A stretch of DNA of 64,000 bases. It comes from Chryseobacterium sp. ISL-6 (GTDB lineage Bacteria > Bacteroidota > Bacteroidia > Flavobacteriales > Weeksellaceae). A program made the position numbers and the translations under genes. A model generated the notes under the pieces. That model ran no database searches and had not been told where the DNA came from. It saw only the letters and a list, made by a program, of their open reading frames with translations. The stretch's first letter is position 1, and each line of letters starts with the position of its first letter. Of this stretch, positions 26,286-35,030 are shown piece after piece. Where the stretch lies: positions 434,001-498,000 of the forward strand of contig NZ_JAGGPT010000010.1 of the NCBI RefSeq assembly GCF_018613715.1, given 5' to 3'.

Positions 26286-27596
26286 TTATTTTTGTCTGAA
26301 ATATACTTCAATAGGAACTCCGGTAAATCCGAATTCTTTTCTCAATTGGTTTTCAGTAAATCTCTTGTATGGTTCTTTTACATATTGCGGCAGGTTACAG
26401 AAAAATACAAACTGCGGCGATGGTGTAGGAAGCTGAACACAATATTTAATTTTAATATATTTTCCTTTGTTTGCAGGAGGTGGAGTCTGTTCAAAAATAG
26501 GAAGCATCACCTCATTTAATTTTGAAGTTTTTATTTTCTTCTTACGGTCTTCGTAAACTTCCATTGCCACTTCTACAGCTTTTAGAATTCTTTGTTTCGT
26601 TAAAGCAGATATAAACAAAATTGGAATATCCTGAAACTGTCCGATCTTATCTTTAATTACTTTTTCGAAATCACGAATGGTATTTGTTTTTTTATCTTCA
26701 ATCAGATCCCATTTGTTAACCACGATCACAATTCCTTTTCTGTTCTTCTGGGCTAATCCGAAGATATTCATATCCTGAGATTCCCAACCCTGAGTTGCAT
26801 CTACCATAATGATCACGACATCAGAATATTCAATAGAACGGATTGATCTCATTACAGAATAAAATTCCAGATCTTCAGAAACTTTAGCCTTACGACGCAT
26901 TCCTGCAGTATCTACCAACACAAACTCGTGTCCGAATTTATTGTAAAGGGTCTGAATACTATCTCTCGTTGTTCCTGCAACATCGGTTACAATGTTTCTT
27001 TCAACATCAAGTAAGGCATTCGTTAAAGTTGATTTTCCTACATTTGGACGACCTGCAATAGTAATTTTAGGCAAACCTTCAAAAGGATCCTGATAATCGG
27101 TAGTTGGGAAATCCCTAACAATATCGTCCAGTAATTCTCCGGTTCCAGAACCTGTTGCTGAAGAAAGTGTAAAATACTTTTCAATTCCTAACTGATAAAA
27201 TTCTGTAGCCGCTAATTCTTCCTTAGCAGAATCTACTTTATTAATAACAATATATACAGGCTTATTGGATCTTCTTAAAAGTTCATGGATCTCATAATCA
27301 GTATCGGTAAGTCCTTCTTCTACATTCAGCATAAAGATAATAGATGTTGCTTCATCTACTGCTAACTGTACTTGCTTACGGATCTCTTCTTCGAAAATAT
27401 CTTCTGTTCCTACATCATATCCTCCTGTATCAATTACAGTAAAGTCTACTCCATTCCAATCTGATTTTCCGTAATGACGGTCTCTTGTAACTCCGGCAGT
27501 AGAGTCTACAATAGCTTCTCTTCTCTCCAGAAATCGGTTAAATAATGTGGATTTTCCTACGTTGGGACGCCCAACGATAGCAACAATGTTTGACAT
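26286..27596 (-). CDS. der: ribosome-assembly GTPase Der (EngA)
   Basis: This 436-residue protein has two GTPase domains in tandem, each with GRPNVGKST at the P-loop (about residues 8 and 182), DTGG and DTAG G3 motifs, and NKVD and NKWD G4 motifs. A KH-like C-terminal domain follows (TPPPANKGKYIKIKYC). Der is essential for 50S ribosome maturation. A TATCTTTG box sits about 75 nt upstream of the start codon. The gene appears to be monocistronic. Confidence 0.96.
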   Translation of the reverse strand: MSNIVAIVGRPNVGKSTLFNRFLERREAIVDSTAGVTRDRHYGKSDWNGVDFTVIDTGGYDVGTEDIFEEEIRKQVQLAVDEATSIIFMLNVEEGLTDTDYEIHELLRRSNKPVYIVINKVDSAKEELAATEFYQLGIEKYFTLSSATGSGTGELLDDIVRDFPTTDYQDPFEGLPKITIAGRPNVGKSTLTNALLDVERNIVTDVAGTTRDSIQTLYNKFGHEFVLVDTAGMRRKAKVSEDLEFYSVMRSIRSIEYSDVVIIMVDATQGWESQDMNIFGLAQKNRKGIVIVVNKWDLIEDKKTNTIRDFEKVIKDKIGQFQDIPILFISALTKQRILKAVEVAMEVYEDRKKKIKTSKLNEVMLPIFEQTPPPANKGKYIKIKYCVQLPTPSPQFVFFCNLPQYVKEPYKRFTENQLRKEFGFTGVPIEVYFRQK

Positions 27597-27613
27597 AAAA
27601 AATGTTTAATAAT

Positions 27614-27635
27614 CCCTCGACTCGCTCGGGACAAG
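27614..27635. repeat. REP-like intergenic element
   Basis: CCCTCGACTCGCTCGGG followed by ACAAG is a short imperfect palindrome of the dispersed CCCTCGACT...CTCGGGACAAG type found in many bacterial genomes. It lies between the der start and its promoter box, so it would be in the der mRNA leader. It is G+C-rich against the A+T-rich surroundings. Confidence 0.5.
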
Positions 27636-27810
27636 TTATTAATGAGTTACTCCAACTTTTGGAGCTCAATTTTTTGCAAAGATAAGGCTTTATTATTTAG
27701 AAATAAAAAAAACGAGATTTCAAAAACAACCCTAGGCATTATTAAGACTTTGTATATCAGACAATAGCCATACATCAAATATATTATTTCATAATTTGAA
27801 ATTGTTCAAA

Positions 27811-27842
27811 TCAAAAAACCACCCTTCTCAGGATGGTTTTAA
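27811..27842 (-). terminator. terminator of katG
   Basis: AAAACCA pairs with TGGTTTT, with one internal mismatch and further CC:GG pairs around the loop TTCTCA. The A-run on the left gives a U-tract for leftward transcripts ending after 27861. Confidence 0.75.
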
Positions 27843-27860
27843 GTTATATGATATTAAGAT

Positions 27861-30134
27861 TTAAACTAAATCAAATCTATCTAAATTCATTACTTTAGTC
27901 CATGCAGCAGCAAAATCTTTAACAAATTTACCTTGCGCATCAGCACTGGCATATACTTCAGCAATAGCTCTCAATTCTGAATTGGAACCGAATACCAAAT
28001 CAGCACGGGTAGCCGTCCATTTTGGCTGTCCACTTGAGCGATCTGTTCCCAGATACAATTCGTTATCCGCGGAAGTTGCTTTCCATTGTGTTCTCATATC
28101 CAGAAGGTTCACAAAGAAATCATTAGTAAGAACTCCTGGACGGTGTGTAAATACCCCATTTTTAGAACCGTCAAAGTTAGTATCCAGCGCTCTCATTCCG
28201 CCGATTAATACCGTTAGTTCAGGAGCCGTAAGTGTTAAAAGCTGTGCTTTATCTATTAATAACGCTTCTGTGGAAACTGTATATTTTCTTTTTAAGTAAT
28301 TACGGAAACCGTCTGCTGCAGGTTCAAGATATCCCATAGATTCAACATCAGTTTGTTCTTGTGAAGCATCCATACGACCCGGTGTGAAAGAAACAGAAAT
28401 ATCATAGCCGGCATCTTTTGCTGCTTTCTCTACTGCTACAGTTCCTGCCAATACAATTAAATCTGCTAATGAAACTTTCTTACCTGAAGATTGTGCATTA
28501 AATTCTGTCTGGATATTTTCCAATCCATTTAGTACTTTCTGCAATTGAACAGGATTATTTACCTGCCAGTTTTTTTGAGGAGCTAATCGAATCCTGGCAC
28601 CATTTGCTCCACCACGCTTATCACTTCCTCTGAAAGTTGATGCTGAAGCCCATGCTGTAGTTATCAATTCTGAAGAGCTTAGTCCTGAATTTAATATTTT
28701 CACTTTTAATGATTCAATATCACCAGCATCGATTAACGCATGATCTACTGTAGGAATAGGATCTTGCCAGATCAATACTTCAGCGGGAACATCAGGCCCC
28801 AGGTAACGGACTCTTGGTCCCATATCTCTATGTGTAAGTTTAAACCATGCTCGGGAGAAAGCATCCGCCAATGCATCAGGGTTTTCATAAAAATGTCTTG
28901 ATATTTTTTCATATGCCGGATCCAATCTTAATGAAAGATCGGTTGTCAGCATTGTAGGTCTATGTTTTTTTGTAGAATCAAACGCATCAGGTATTGTATT
29001 ATCTGCATTTTTAGCGACCCATTGATGAGCCCCCGCTGGACTTTTGGTAAGTTCCCATTCATTTTCAAATAGGTTTTCAAAGAAATTATTACTCCACTGA
29101 GTAGGTGTTTTGGTCCAGGTAACTTCCAGCCCACTACTGATGGCATCAGCCCCACTTCCACTGCGATAGCTGCTATTCCATCCTAATCCCTGTTGCTCAA
29201 TTCCGGCTGCTTCAGGCTCTTTTCCTACATGATCCGCCGGTCCTGCACCGTGCGTTTTTCCAAAGCTGTGTCCACCAGCAATTAATGCTACAGTTTCTTC
29301 ATCATTCATCGCCATACGTCCGAAAGTATCACGAATATCTTTAGCCGCAAGAATAGGATCCGGATTCCCATCAGGTCCCTCAGGGTTTACATAAATAAGA
29401 CCCATCTGTACTGCTGCTAAAGGTTTTTCCAAATTACGTGAATGAACATCCCCATCTGCATTATCATCTGTAGGAAGGACGCCATGATTTTCAACTACCC
29501 CTTCAGAACCGTGTGCATAACGCAGGTCTCCTCCTAACCATGTTGTTTCAGATCCCCAATATATATCCATATCCGGCTCCCAAACATCTTCACGTCCTCC
29601 GGCATATCCAAATGTTTTAAAGCCCATGGATTCCAAAGCAATATTACCGGTAAGAATCAAAAGATCTGCCCATGATATATTTTTACCATATTTTTGTTTA
29701 ATAGGCCAAAGCAATCTTCTGGCTTTATCAAGACTTACGTTATCCGGCCAGCTATTTAATGGGGCAAAACGTTGTTGCCCTGCTCCGGCACCTCCTCTAC
29801 CATCACCTACACGATAAGTACCGGCACTATGCCAAGCCATACGGATAAACAAAGGACCATAGTGTCCGAAATCTGCAGGCCACCATTCCTGTGAATCAGT
29901 CATTAATGCATGAAGATCTCTTTTTACCGCTTCAAGGTCTAAATTCTTAAAAGCTTCAGCATAATCAAAATCCTTATCCATAGGATCCGACAAAGATGAA
30001 TGCTGACGTAAAATATCAACTCTTAACTGGTTAGGCCACCATTCCTGATTTTGAGTTCCACCACCAGCGACACTTTGCTTCATCGTTCCATTATGAAACG
30101 GGCACTTACTGATGTCATTTGAATCTTTTTCCAT
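27861..30134 (-). CDS. katG: catalase-peroxidase KatG
   Basis: This 757-residue heme enzyme breaks down hydrogen peroxide. The distal heme site RMAWHSAGTYR holds the Trp of the Met-Tyr-Trp adduct, whose Tyr is in GLIYVNPEGP; the proximal His is in GGHSFGKTHG. A second, degenerate peroxidase domain makes up the C-terminal half, as is normal for KatG. The divergent neighbour encodes a heme-binding CxxCH protein. The promoter region carries an inverted repeat over the -33 position. Confidence 0.98.
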   Translation of the reverse strand: MEKDSNDISKCPFHNGTMKQSVAGGGTQNQEWWPNQLRVDILRQHSSLSDPMDKDFDYAEAFKNLDLEAVKRDLHALMTDSQEWWPADFGHYGPLFIRMAWHSAGTYRVGDGRGGAGAGQQRFAPLNSWPDNVSLDKARRLLWPIKQKYGKNISWADLLILTGNIALESMGFKTFGYAGGREDVWEPDMDIYWGSETTWLGGDLRYAHGSEGVVENHGVLPTDDNADGDVHSRNLEKPLAAVQMGLIYVNPEGPDGNPDPILAAKDIRDTFGRMAMNDEETVALIAGGHSFGKTHGAGPADHVGKEPEAAGIEQQGLGWNSSYRSGSGADAISSGLEVTWTKTPTQWSNNFFENLFENEWELTKSPAGAHQWVAKNADNTIPDAFDSTKKHRPTMLTTDLSLRLDPAYEKISRHFYENPDALADAFSRAWFKLTHRDMGPRVRYLGPDVPAEVLIWQDPIPTVDHALIDAGDIESLKVKILNSGLSSSELITTAWASASTFRGSDKRGGANGARIRLAPQKNWQVNNPVQLQKVLNGLENIQTEFNAQSSGKKVSLADLIVLAGTVAVEKAAKDAGYDISVSFTPGRMDASQEQTDVESMGYLEPAADGFRNYLKRKYTVSTEALLIDKAQLLTLTAPELTVLIGGMRALDTNFDGSKNGVFTHRPGVLTNDFFVNLLDMRTQWKATSADNELYLGTDRSSGQPKWTATRADLVFGSNSELRAIAEVYASADAQGKFVKDFAAAWTKVMNLDRFDLV

Positions 30135-30186
30135 TGTTGCTTAAATTTTAATATTGATAGATATAGTTTACTTGCTATGAATAAGA

Positions 30187-30194
30187 CAAACTTA
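30187..30194 (-). promoter_or_regulatory. -7 promoter box of katG
   Basis: TAAGTTTG on the minus strand is a full TAnnTTTG match, 52 nt upstream of the katG start codon. The expected -33 position falls in the inverted repeat at 30205-30227. Confidence 0.5.
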
Positions 30195-30204
30195 CAACAA
30201 CCTG

Positions 30205-30227
30205 ATCAATAAATTTGATCTATTGAT
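30205..30227. promoter_or_regulatory. candidate operator upstream of katG
   Basis: ATCAATA-N9-TATTGAT is an exact 7-bp inverted repeat. It covers the -33 region of the katG promoter, and so is placed for a peroxide-responsive regulator of the OxyR or PerR kind. The identity of the regulator is inferred. Confidence 0.4.
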
Positions 30228-30420
30228 ATTATTTTTACAATAGTTAAAAACTATAATTTAGATCTCGCAATTTTGCCTCATTAAATGCAAGAAGTTAGCA
30301 ATATTTCATTCAAATCAAGATAAAAAACTCGTAAAACCACTCTATTTAGAATGATTCTACCTTTTACGATAAGAAAAAAAATGCCTACATTTATCCATAC
30401 AAACACTCAAAAACAGCAGT

Positions 30421-30882
30421 ATGAAAAAAGTATTGATCGTTCTCTTAGTTGCTTTTATTATCATTCAGTTTTTTCCAATTGATAAAACAAATCCACCTTT
30501 AAATCCAGGCATGGATTTTTTAAAAATAAAAAATACACCACCGGAGATCGCCAGGATCATCAACACTTCCTGTTATGACTGTCATTCTAATGAAACAAAG
30601 TATCCATGGTATTCCAGTATTGCTCCCTCCTCATGGTTTTTAAAAAAACATATTGATGAAGGAAGAAAACATCTAAATTTCTCTACCTTTGCAATGTACG
30701 AACCTAAAAGACAGGCACACAAATTGAAGGAATGTACAGAAATGATCGAAAAAGAGGAAATGCCTCTTGAATCATATTTCATTGGTCATCAGGGTGCAAA
30801 ATTAACTCCTGAACAAAGAAAGGAATTAATAAAATACTTTAAAAAAGTAAAAGAAGAAACTGAAAGATCGATGGTATTTTAA
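30421..30882 (+). CDS. heme-binding domain protein (CxxCH)
   Basis: This 153-residue protein has an N-terminal membrane anchor (residues 4-19) followed by a heme-binding domain (Haem_bd type). The motif CYDCHSNETKYPWYSSIAP contains a CxxCH site for covalent heme, and Met-rich LKECTEMIEKEEMPLES may give the axial ligand. Such proteins act in the periplasm, perhaps in electron transfer. It is divergent from katG (286-bp gap) and 13 bp ahead of the DCC gene. Confidence 0.85.
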   Translation: MKKVLIVLLVAFIIIQFFPIDKTNPPLNPGMDFLKIKNTPPEIARIINTSCYDCHSNETKYPWYSSIAPSSWFLKKHIDEGRKHLNFSTFAMYEPKRQAHKLKECTEMIEKEEMPLESYFIGHQGAKLTPEQRKELIKYFKKVKEETERSMVF

Positions 30883-30895
30883 AAACAAATGGATT

Positions 30896-31309
30896 ATGCA
30901 GGAAAATTGGCAGGATAAATATATTGTCTTCTTTGATGGAGAATGCGGAGTCTGTAATTTCTGGGTACAGTGGATCCTGGAACGTGATACAAAAAACAAA
31001 TTTTTATTCGCGTCCTTACAATCTGATTTCGGTCAGAAATTTTTATCCGAAAGGGGGCTGGAAACAACGGTATTCAACACGATGTATCTTTGGAAACCTA
31101 ATCAATATTACCTGGTAAAATCCCGGGCAGTTCTTCAAATTGCCAGTTTATTAGGTGGTATTTATCAACTGATTGCTGCTGGAAAAATCATTCCAACATT
31201 TTTAAGTGATCAGGTTTATGATCTGATCTCAAGAAACAGAATGAAATTGGCTGCTCAGAAATGTTTTCTTCCTGATCAGAATCAGAAAAGAAAATTTATA
31301 GAAGTTTAA
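30896..31309 (+). CDS. DCC family thiol-disulfide oxidoreductase-like protein (DUF393)
   Basis: This 137-residue protein begins with FFDGECGVCNFWV, containing the DGxCxxC pattern of the DCC family. An SRAVLQIASLLGG segment and an NRMKLAAQKCFLP tail, with another Cys, also match. The family is named for its conserved Asp-Cys-Cys; function is not established. It is 13 bp downstream of the heme-binding gene and ends at a strong terminator, so the two form an operon. Confidence 0.85.
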   Translation: MQENWQDKYIVFFDGECGVCNFWVQWILERDTKNKFLFASLQSDFGQKFLSERGLETTVFNTMYLWKPNQYYLVKSRAVLQIASLLGGIYQLIAAGKIIPTFLSDQVYDLISRNRMKLAAQKCFLPDQNQKRKFIEV

Positions 31310-31325
31310 ATTAAAAAATATCATA

Positions 31326-31364
31326 AAAAAGAAGGCTGTTCCAAATTGAAACAGCCTTCTTTTT
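31326..31364. terminator. bidirectional terminator
   Basis: A 15-bp stem, AAAAAGAAGGCTGTT paired with AACAGCCTTCTTTTT, closes CCAAATTGA. It ends the DCC operon and the convergent amylase gene, whose stop at 31363 overlaps it. Confidence 0.9.
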
Positions 31365-32796
31365 ATTGATTAAGTGACCATACAGAATAACTATTTGGCG
31401 GACATTGAATTTTAACTCTTTTATCAGCCTGTGTCGTCGGATACCAGGTGGATGCCCCGGTAAAATCTTTGATCTGTTGATTAGTCCAGTTCGTATCAAC
31501 CCATCGTTCCTGCCAGCTTGAAGAAGTATTGATATACACAACCAATCCTGGGTTACCATTATAACCATTTCGTCTCGCAATGTATTCATCATTATCCGTG
31601 TACAGAATAGAAGTTGTTCCTGTCGCTTTATTATTATGAATCCAAATCAGATTATTTAACCTTTCCTTATTCAACCATTCTTCATAATCTCTGTAAAATA
31701 TAGTGGGATACCCTTCATGAGTTAAAATATAAGCATAAGCAGGCATCTTATTATAGATAATATCGGTGTCATGATTCGCCACAAAAGTAACCGCCTTATA
31801 AGGATTTCTTTTCCACATCATATCATCATTCAAAAGATTAAGATTTCCATTATCAAAAGCTTCATCCATTTTATAGTAGGCTGCAAAATCGAACACCGAA
31901 CTGTTGGCATTATTTGCCCATGAGTTTAATGTATTTACATCGGAATCCCACAATTCTCCTACAGAAAAACCACCCACATTAGAATTCCAGCTATTCACCA
32001 CCCAAGCTCCAAAACCTTTTACATAATCGAATCTCCAACCGTCAAACTTCATTACATTTTTATAGTATTTCCCCACAGAATCATCTCTTCCCCAAAGCCA
32101 GTCCTGCACATAAGGACGTGCATGGCATAAATCCGGAAAACCACCAAAAGCACCCTCATCATTATTTCCATAAGCATTCTTATAAAAATCATTGTAGCTT
32201 CTTGGAAACTTCCCGGAAGCTATTCCTGAAAAATTAGTCCAGGTATTGGTTCCCGTATAAGGATTGGCTTCAGATTGCCCGCCACTGTTATGATTGATAA
32301 CGATATCAGCATAAACCTGCATATTTTCAGCATGAGCTTTAGTGATCAATGCTTCTAATTCTGCTCTTGAACCAAATCGCGTCTCTATACTTCCATTTTG
32401 ATTAAAATTTCCAAAATCATAATAATCCGTAGGATCATACCCCATTGAATAAGGACCATTCTGCGCCTTTGATGCTGGCGGCAACCAAACTGCACTTATT
32501 CCGGCATTGGACCAGTCGGTCAATTTATCTTTAACGGTATTCCACCAGTTTCCACCTTCGGGAACATCCCAATAAAACCCCTGCATCAGAACTCCACCGC
32601 CAGGACCTGCAGTAAATTTACCATTAGCCGATTCTTTTCCTGTACTGAAAGGCCTCCCATCATGATTTGTAACCTGCACTATTTTGGAATGAACCTCTAA
32701 TTCATTAGAGCTTTTATCTATCACCTCATCATTCGTAGCACAGGAATTCATAATACCTAAAACTACTAATGAAAGAAGGAAATGTTTTTTTTTCAT
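31363..32796 (-). CDS. alpha-amylase lipoprotein, GH13
   Basis: This 477-residue protein has a lipoprotein signal ending GIMNSC, so it is membrane-anchored, perhaps at the cell surface. The catalytic barrel has the GH13 conserved regions: DIVINHNSGG, the nucleophile Asp in DGWRFDYVKGF, the acid Glu in VGELWDSD, and the transition-state Asp in VANHDTD. The layout is closest to Bacillus-type liquefying amylases (GH13 subfamily 5). A C-terminal beta domain ends YSVWSLNQ. It is not in a starch-utilisation cluster: no SusC/SusD genes adjoin it. Confidence 0.93.
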   Translation of the reverse strand: MKKKHFLLSLVVLGIMNSCATNDEVIDKSSNELEVHSKIVQVTNHDGRPFSTGKESANGKFTAGPGGGVLMQGFYWDVPEGGNWWNTVKDKLTDWSNAGISAVWLPPASKAQNGPYSMGYDPTDYYDFGNFNQNGSIETRFGSRAELEALITKAHAENMQVYADIVINHNSGGQSEANPYTGTNTWTNFSGIASGKFPRSYNDFYKNAYGNNDEGAFGGFPDLCHARPYVQDWLWGRDDSVGKYYKNVMKFDGWRFDYVKGFGAWVVNSWNSNVGGFSVGELWDSDVNTLNSWANNANSSVFDFAAYYKMDEAFDNGNLNLLNDDMMWKRNPYKAVTFVANHDTDIIYNKMPAYAYILTHEGYPTIFYRDYEEWLNKERLNNLIWIHNNKATGTTSILYTDNDEYIARRNGYNGNPGLVVYINTSSSWQERWVDTNWTNQQIKDFTGASTWYPTTQADKRVKIQCPPNSYSVWSLNQ

Positions 32797-32971
32797 AGTT
32801 CGTATTTTAATTATTAATATAACAACTAAAGTACAATTTTATTAAAATAAATTCCAAGGAACGTGAATAAATTTGCTTGTCATTAAAAATATTTCTAAAA
32901 ACACTATCATAAATTTTCATTAAAAAATCATAAACTTTAAAGATTATCAAGACAATTTTTCTTTTAATCCA

Positions 32972-32979
32972 TATATTTG
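32972..32979 (+). promoter_or_regulatory. -7 promoter box of the DUF4290-murA operon
   Basis: TATATTTG ends 6 nt before the ATG at 32986, so the transcript would have almost no leader. No -33 match is evident at the expected distance. Confidence 0.5.
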
Positions 32980-32985
32980 CATATT

Positions 32986-33648
32986 ATGGAATATAACACC
33001 CAAAAAACGCAACTTAATATGCCGGAATATGGCAGAATTATACAACAGTTGGTTGAGCGTTGCAAAGAGCTTCCTTCTAAAGAGGAGAGAAACGAAATGG
33101 CAATGGCAATCATCGATTTTATGGGACAAAGAAACCCACAACTTCGTGATGAAGACAATTATAAACATAAACTTTGGGATCACCTATATATTTTAGCCAA
33201 TCATGAATTGGATGTAGATTCTCCTTATCCTTTTCCTACGAAAGAGCAACTTGAAGAAAAACCTAAAAGAATGGAATATCCAAAACTTCAGGGTGACTTT
33301 AAATTTTACGGGAAAAGTATTCTTCAATTAATTGAAAAAGCTATAGAACTTGAACCAGGAGATGAAAAAGAAGCTCTTATCGAGGTTATTGCCAACAACA
33401 TGAAGAAGTCTTATAATGTATATAATAAAGAACATGTTACTGATGATGTGATTTTCCGTCATTTGAAAGAGCTATCGGAAAACAGATTGGATCTGACTGG
33501 AATTGAATCTTTGGAGAAAAGTAAGATCTATTACACGACCAACAACCGAAGCAACAACAATAACAACAACAATCGCAACAGCAATAATAAAAACCAAACC
33601 AACAAAAGAAGGCACAACAATAACAACAATCATAAAAACAGAAAGTAA
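32986..33648 (+). CDS. DUF4290 protein with Asn-rich tail
   Basis: This 220-residue protein belongs to DUF4290, known in Bacteroidota and usually next to murA. Start at 32986 (MEYNTQKTQLNMPEYG) is chosen over an upstream TTG. The N-terminal 150 residues are helical. The last 35 or so residues are low-complexity Asn/Arg/Lys, encoded by AAC/AAT-rich repeats, and likely disordered and basic. Its stop codon abuts the murA ATG with no gap, so murA translation is probably coupled to it. Function is unknown; a role in cell-wall control is inferred from the constant pairing. Confidence 0.8.
   Translation: MEYNTQKTQLNMPEYGRIIQQLVERCKELPSKEERNEMAMAIIDFMGQRNPQLRDEDNYKHKLWDHLYILANHELDVDSPYPFPTKEQLEEKPKRMEYPKLQGDFKFYGKSILQLIEKAIELEPGDEKEALIEVIANNMKKSYNVYNKEHVTDDVIFRHLKELSENRLDLTGIESLEKSKIYYTTNNRSNNNNNNNRNSNNKNQTNKRRHNNNNNHKNRK
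33538..33645 (+). repeat. AAC-rich triplet tract encoding the Asn-rich tail
   Basis: Runs of AAC and AAT with interspersed AGC, CGC and CAA give an imperfect trinucleotide repeat in frame with the DUF4290 gene, directly upstream of murA. It may vary in length among strains. Confidence 0.6.
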
Positions 33649-34956
33649 ATGAGTGGAACGTTTCAAATAAGAGGAGGAAAGAGACTGCAAGGTGAAATTA
33701 CTCCACAAGGGGCAAAGAATGAAGCTTTACAAATTTTATGTGCAGTTTTACTAACTGATGAAGAGGTAACAATTAAAAACATTCCCGACATTCACGATGT
33801 CAATAGACTCATTGAAATTCTGGGTGACTTTGGAGTAAAAATCACAAAAAACGGACAAGGAGATTATACTTTTAAAGCTGATCGTGTCAATTTTGATTAT
33901 GTAAGATCAAATGAATTCAAAAAGGACGGTGCAAAATTACGCGGTTCGATCATGCTTATGGGTCCTATGCTGGCAAGATATGGCGAGGCTTATATGCCAA
34001 CACCTGGTGGAGACAAAATAGGAAGAAGAAGATTAGATACCCATTTTCAAGGATTGGTAGAATTAGGAGCTGAGTTCCATTATGATGAGGAGGAATACTT
34101 CTATTCATTAAAAGCTAAAGAGCTTAACGGAAAATTCATTTTATTGGAGGAGGCTTCAGTAACCGGTACTGCTAATATCGTAATGGCTGCAGCTTTAGCA
34201 AAAGGTAAAACCAGAATTTATAATGCAGCTTGCGAACCTTATCTACAGCAACTTTGCAAGATGCTAAACAGAATGGGTGCTAATATTTCGGGAATAGGTT
34301 CAAACCTATTAACGATTGAAGGAGTTACTCACTTACATGGAACAGAGCACACCATGCTTCCTGATATGGTTGAAATAGGTTCATGGATCGGTCTTGCTGC
34401 GATGACAAAATCTGAGCTTACCATAAAAAATGTAAACTGGAATCAATTGGGAGTTATTCCTAATACTTTCAGAAAACTTGGAATCCAGCTTGAACAAAGC
34501 AATGATGACATTTATATTCCGGCTCAGGAAAATTATAAAATCCAGAAATTTATTGATGGATCTATTCTTACGATTTCCGATGCACCGTGGCCAGGTTTCA
34601 CACCTGATTTACTATCCATCATTTTGGTAGTTGCCACTCAGGCAAAAGGCAGCATTCTGGTTCATCAGAAAATGTTTGAATCGAGATTATTCTTTGTTGA
34701 TAAATTAATCGACATGGGTGCGCAGATCATTTTATGTGACCCACACAGAGCTACAGTTATTGGTCTTAATCAAGAAGCTCCACTTCGTGGAACGACTATG
34801 GTTTCTCCAGATATCAGAGCAGGTAACGCTCTTCTTATAGCAGCACTTTCTGCAGAAGGAAAATCGATTATCCACAATATCGAACAGATTGACAGAGGCT
34901 ACGAAAATATCGATGGAAGACTAAAAGCAATTGGAGCAGACATCGAAAGAATTTAA
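33649..34956 (+). CDS. murA: UDP-N-acetylglucosamine 1-carboxyvinyltransferase
   Basis: This 435-residue enzyme carries out the first committed step of peptidoglycan synthesis. The family motifs are present: QGAKNEALQIL with catalytic Lys23, the LRGSIMLMGPMLAR strand, and GIRRLD-like GRRRLD. The active-site loop reads PTPGGDKIG, with Asp122 where Cys115 stands in the E. coli enzyme. That Cys is the target of fosfomycin, and Asp variants (Mycobacterium, Chlamydia, Borrelia) are active but insensitive. Translation probably couples to the preceding DUF4290 gene, whose stop adjoins the murA start. Confidence 0.96.
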   Translation: MSGTFQIRGGKRLQGEITPQGAKNEALQILCAVLLTDEEVTIKNIPDIHDVNRLIEILGDFGVKITKNGQGDYTFKADRVNFDYVRSNEFKKDGAKLRGSIMLMGPMLARYGEAYMPTPGGDKIGRRRLDTHFQGLVELGAEFHYDEEEYFYSLKAKELNGKFILLEEASVTGTANIVMAAALAKGKTRIYNAACEPYLQQLCKMLNRMGANISGIGSNLLTIEGVTHLHGTEHTMLPDMVEIGSWIGLAAMTKSELTIKNVNWNQLGVIPNTFRKLGIQLEQSNDDIYIPAQENYKIQKFIDGSILTISDAPWPGFTPDLLSIILVVATQAKGSILVHQKMFESRLFFVDKLIDMGAQIILCDPHRATVIGLNQEAPLRGTTMVSPDIRAGNALLIAALSAEGKSIIHNIEQIDRGYENIDGRLKAIGADIERI

Positions 34957-34977
34957 TATATAATTTATTCAAAATAT

Positions 34978-35010
34978 AAAAAAGCGTTCAAGTTAAACTG
35001 AACGCTTTTT
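34978..35010. terminator. bidirectional terminator between murA and DUF2207
   Basis: GCGTTCA (34984-34990) pairs with TGAACGC (34999-35005), with A and T tracts outside. It closes the murA operon and the convergent DUF2207 gene. A near-copy lies at 37574-37604. Confidence 0.85.
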
Positions 35011-35030
35011 ATTTTTATGACTACTTCGGT

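Noticed and set aside
31363..32796. A starch-utilisation (Sus) locus around the amylase
   Set aside because: No SusC, SusD or sugar-regulator genes adjoin it; the neighbours are a DCC protein operon and the DUF4290-murA operon.
33538..33645. Possible CRISPR-like or other repeat array
   Set aside because: The repeats are imperfect AAC/AAT triplets inside an in-frame coding region with no spacers of equal length; it is simple low-complexity sequence.
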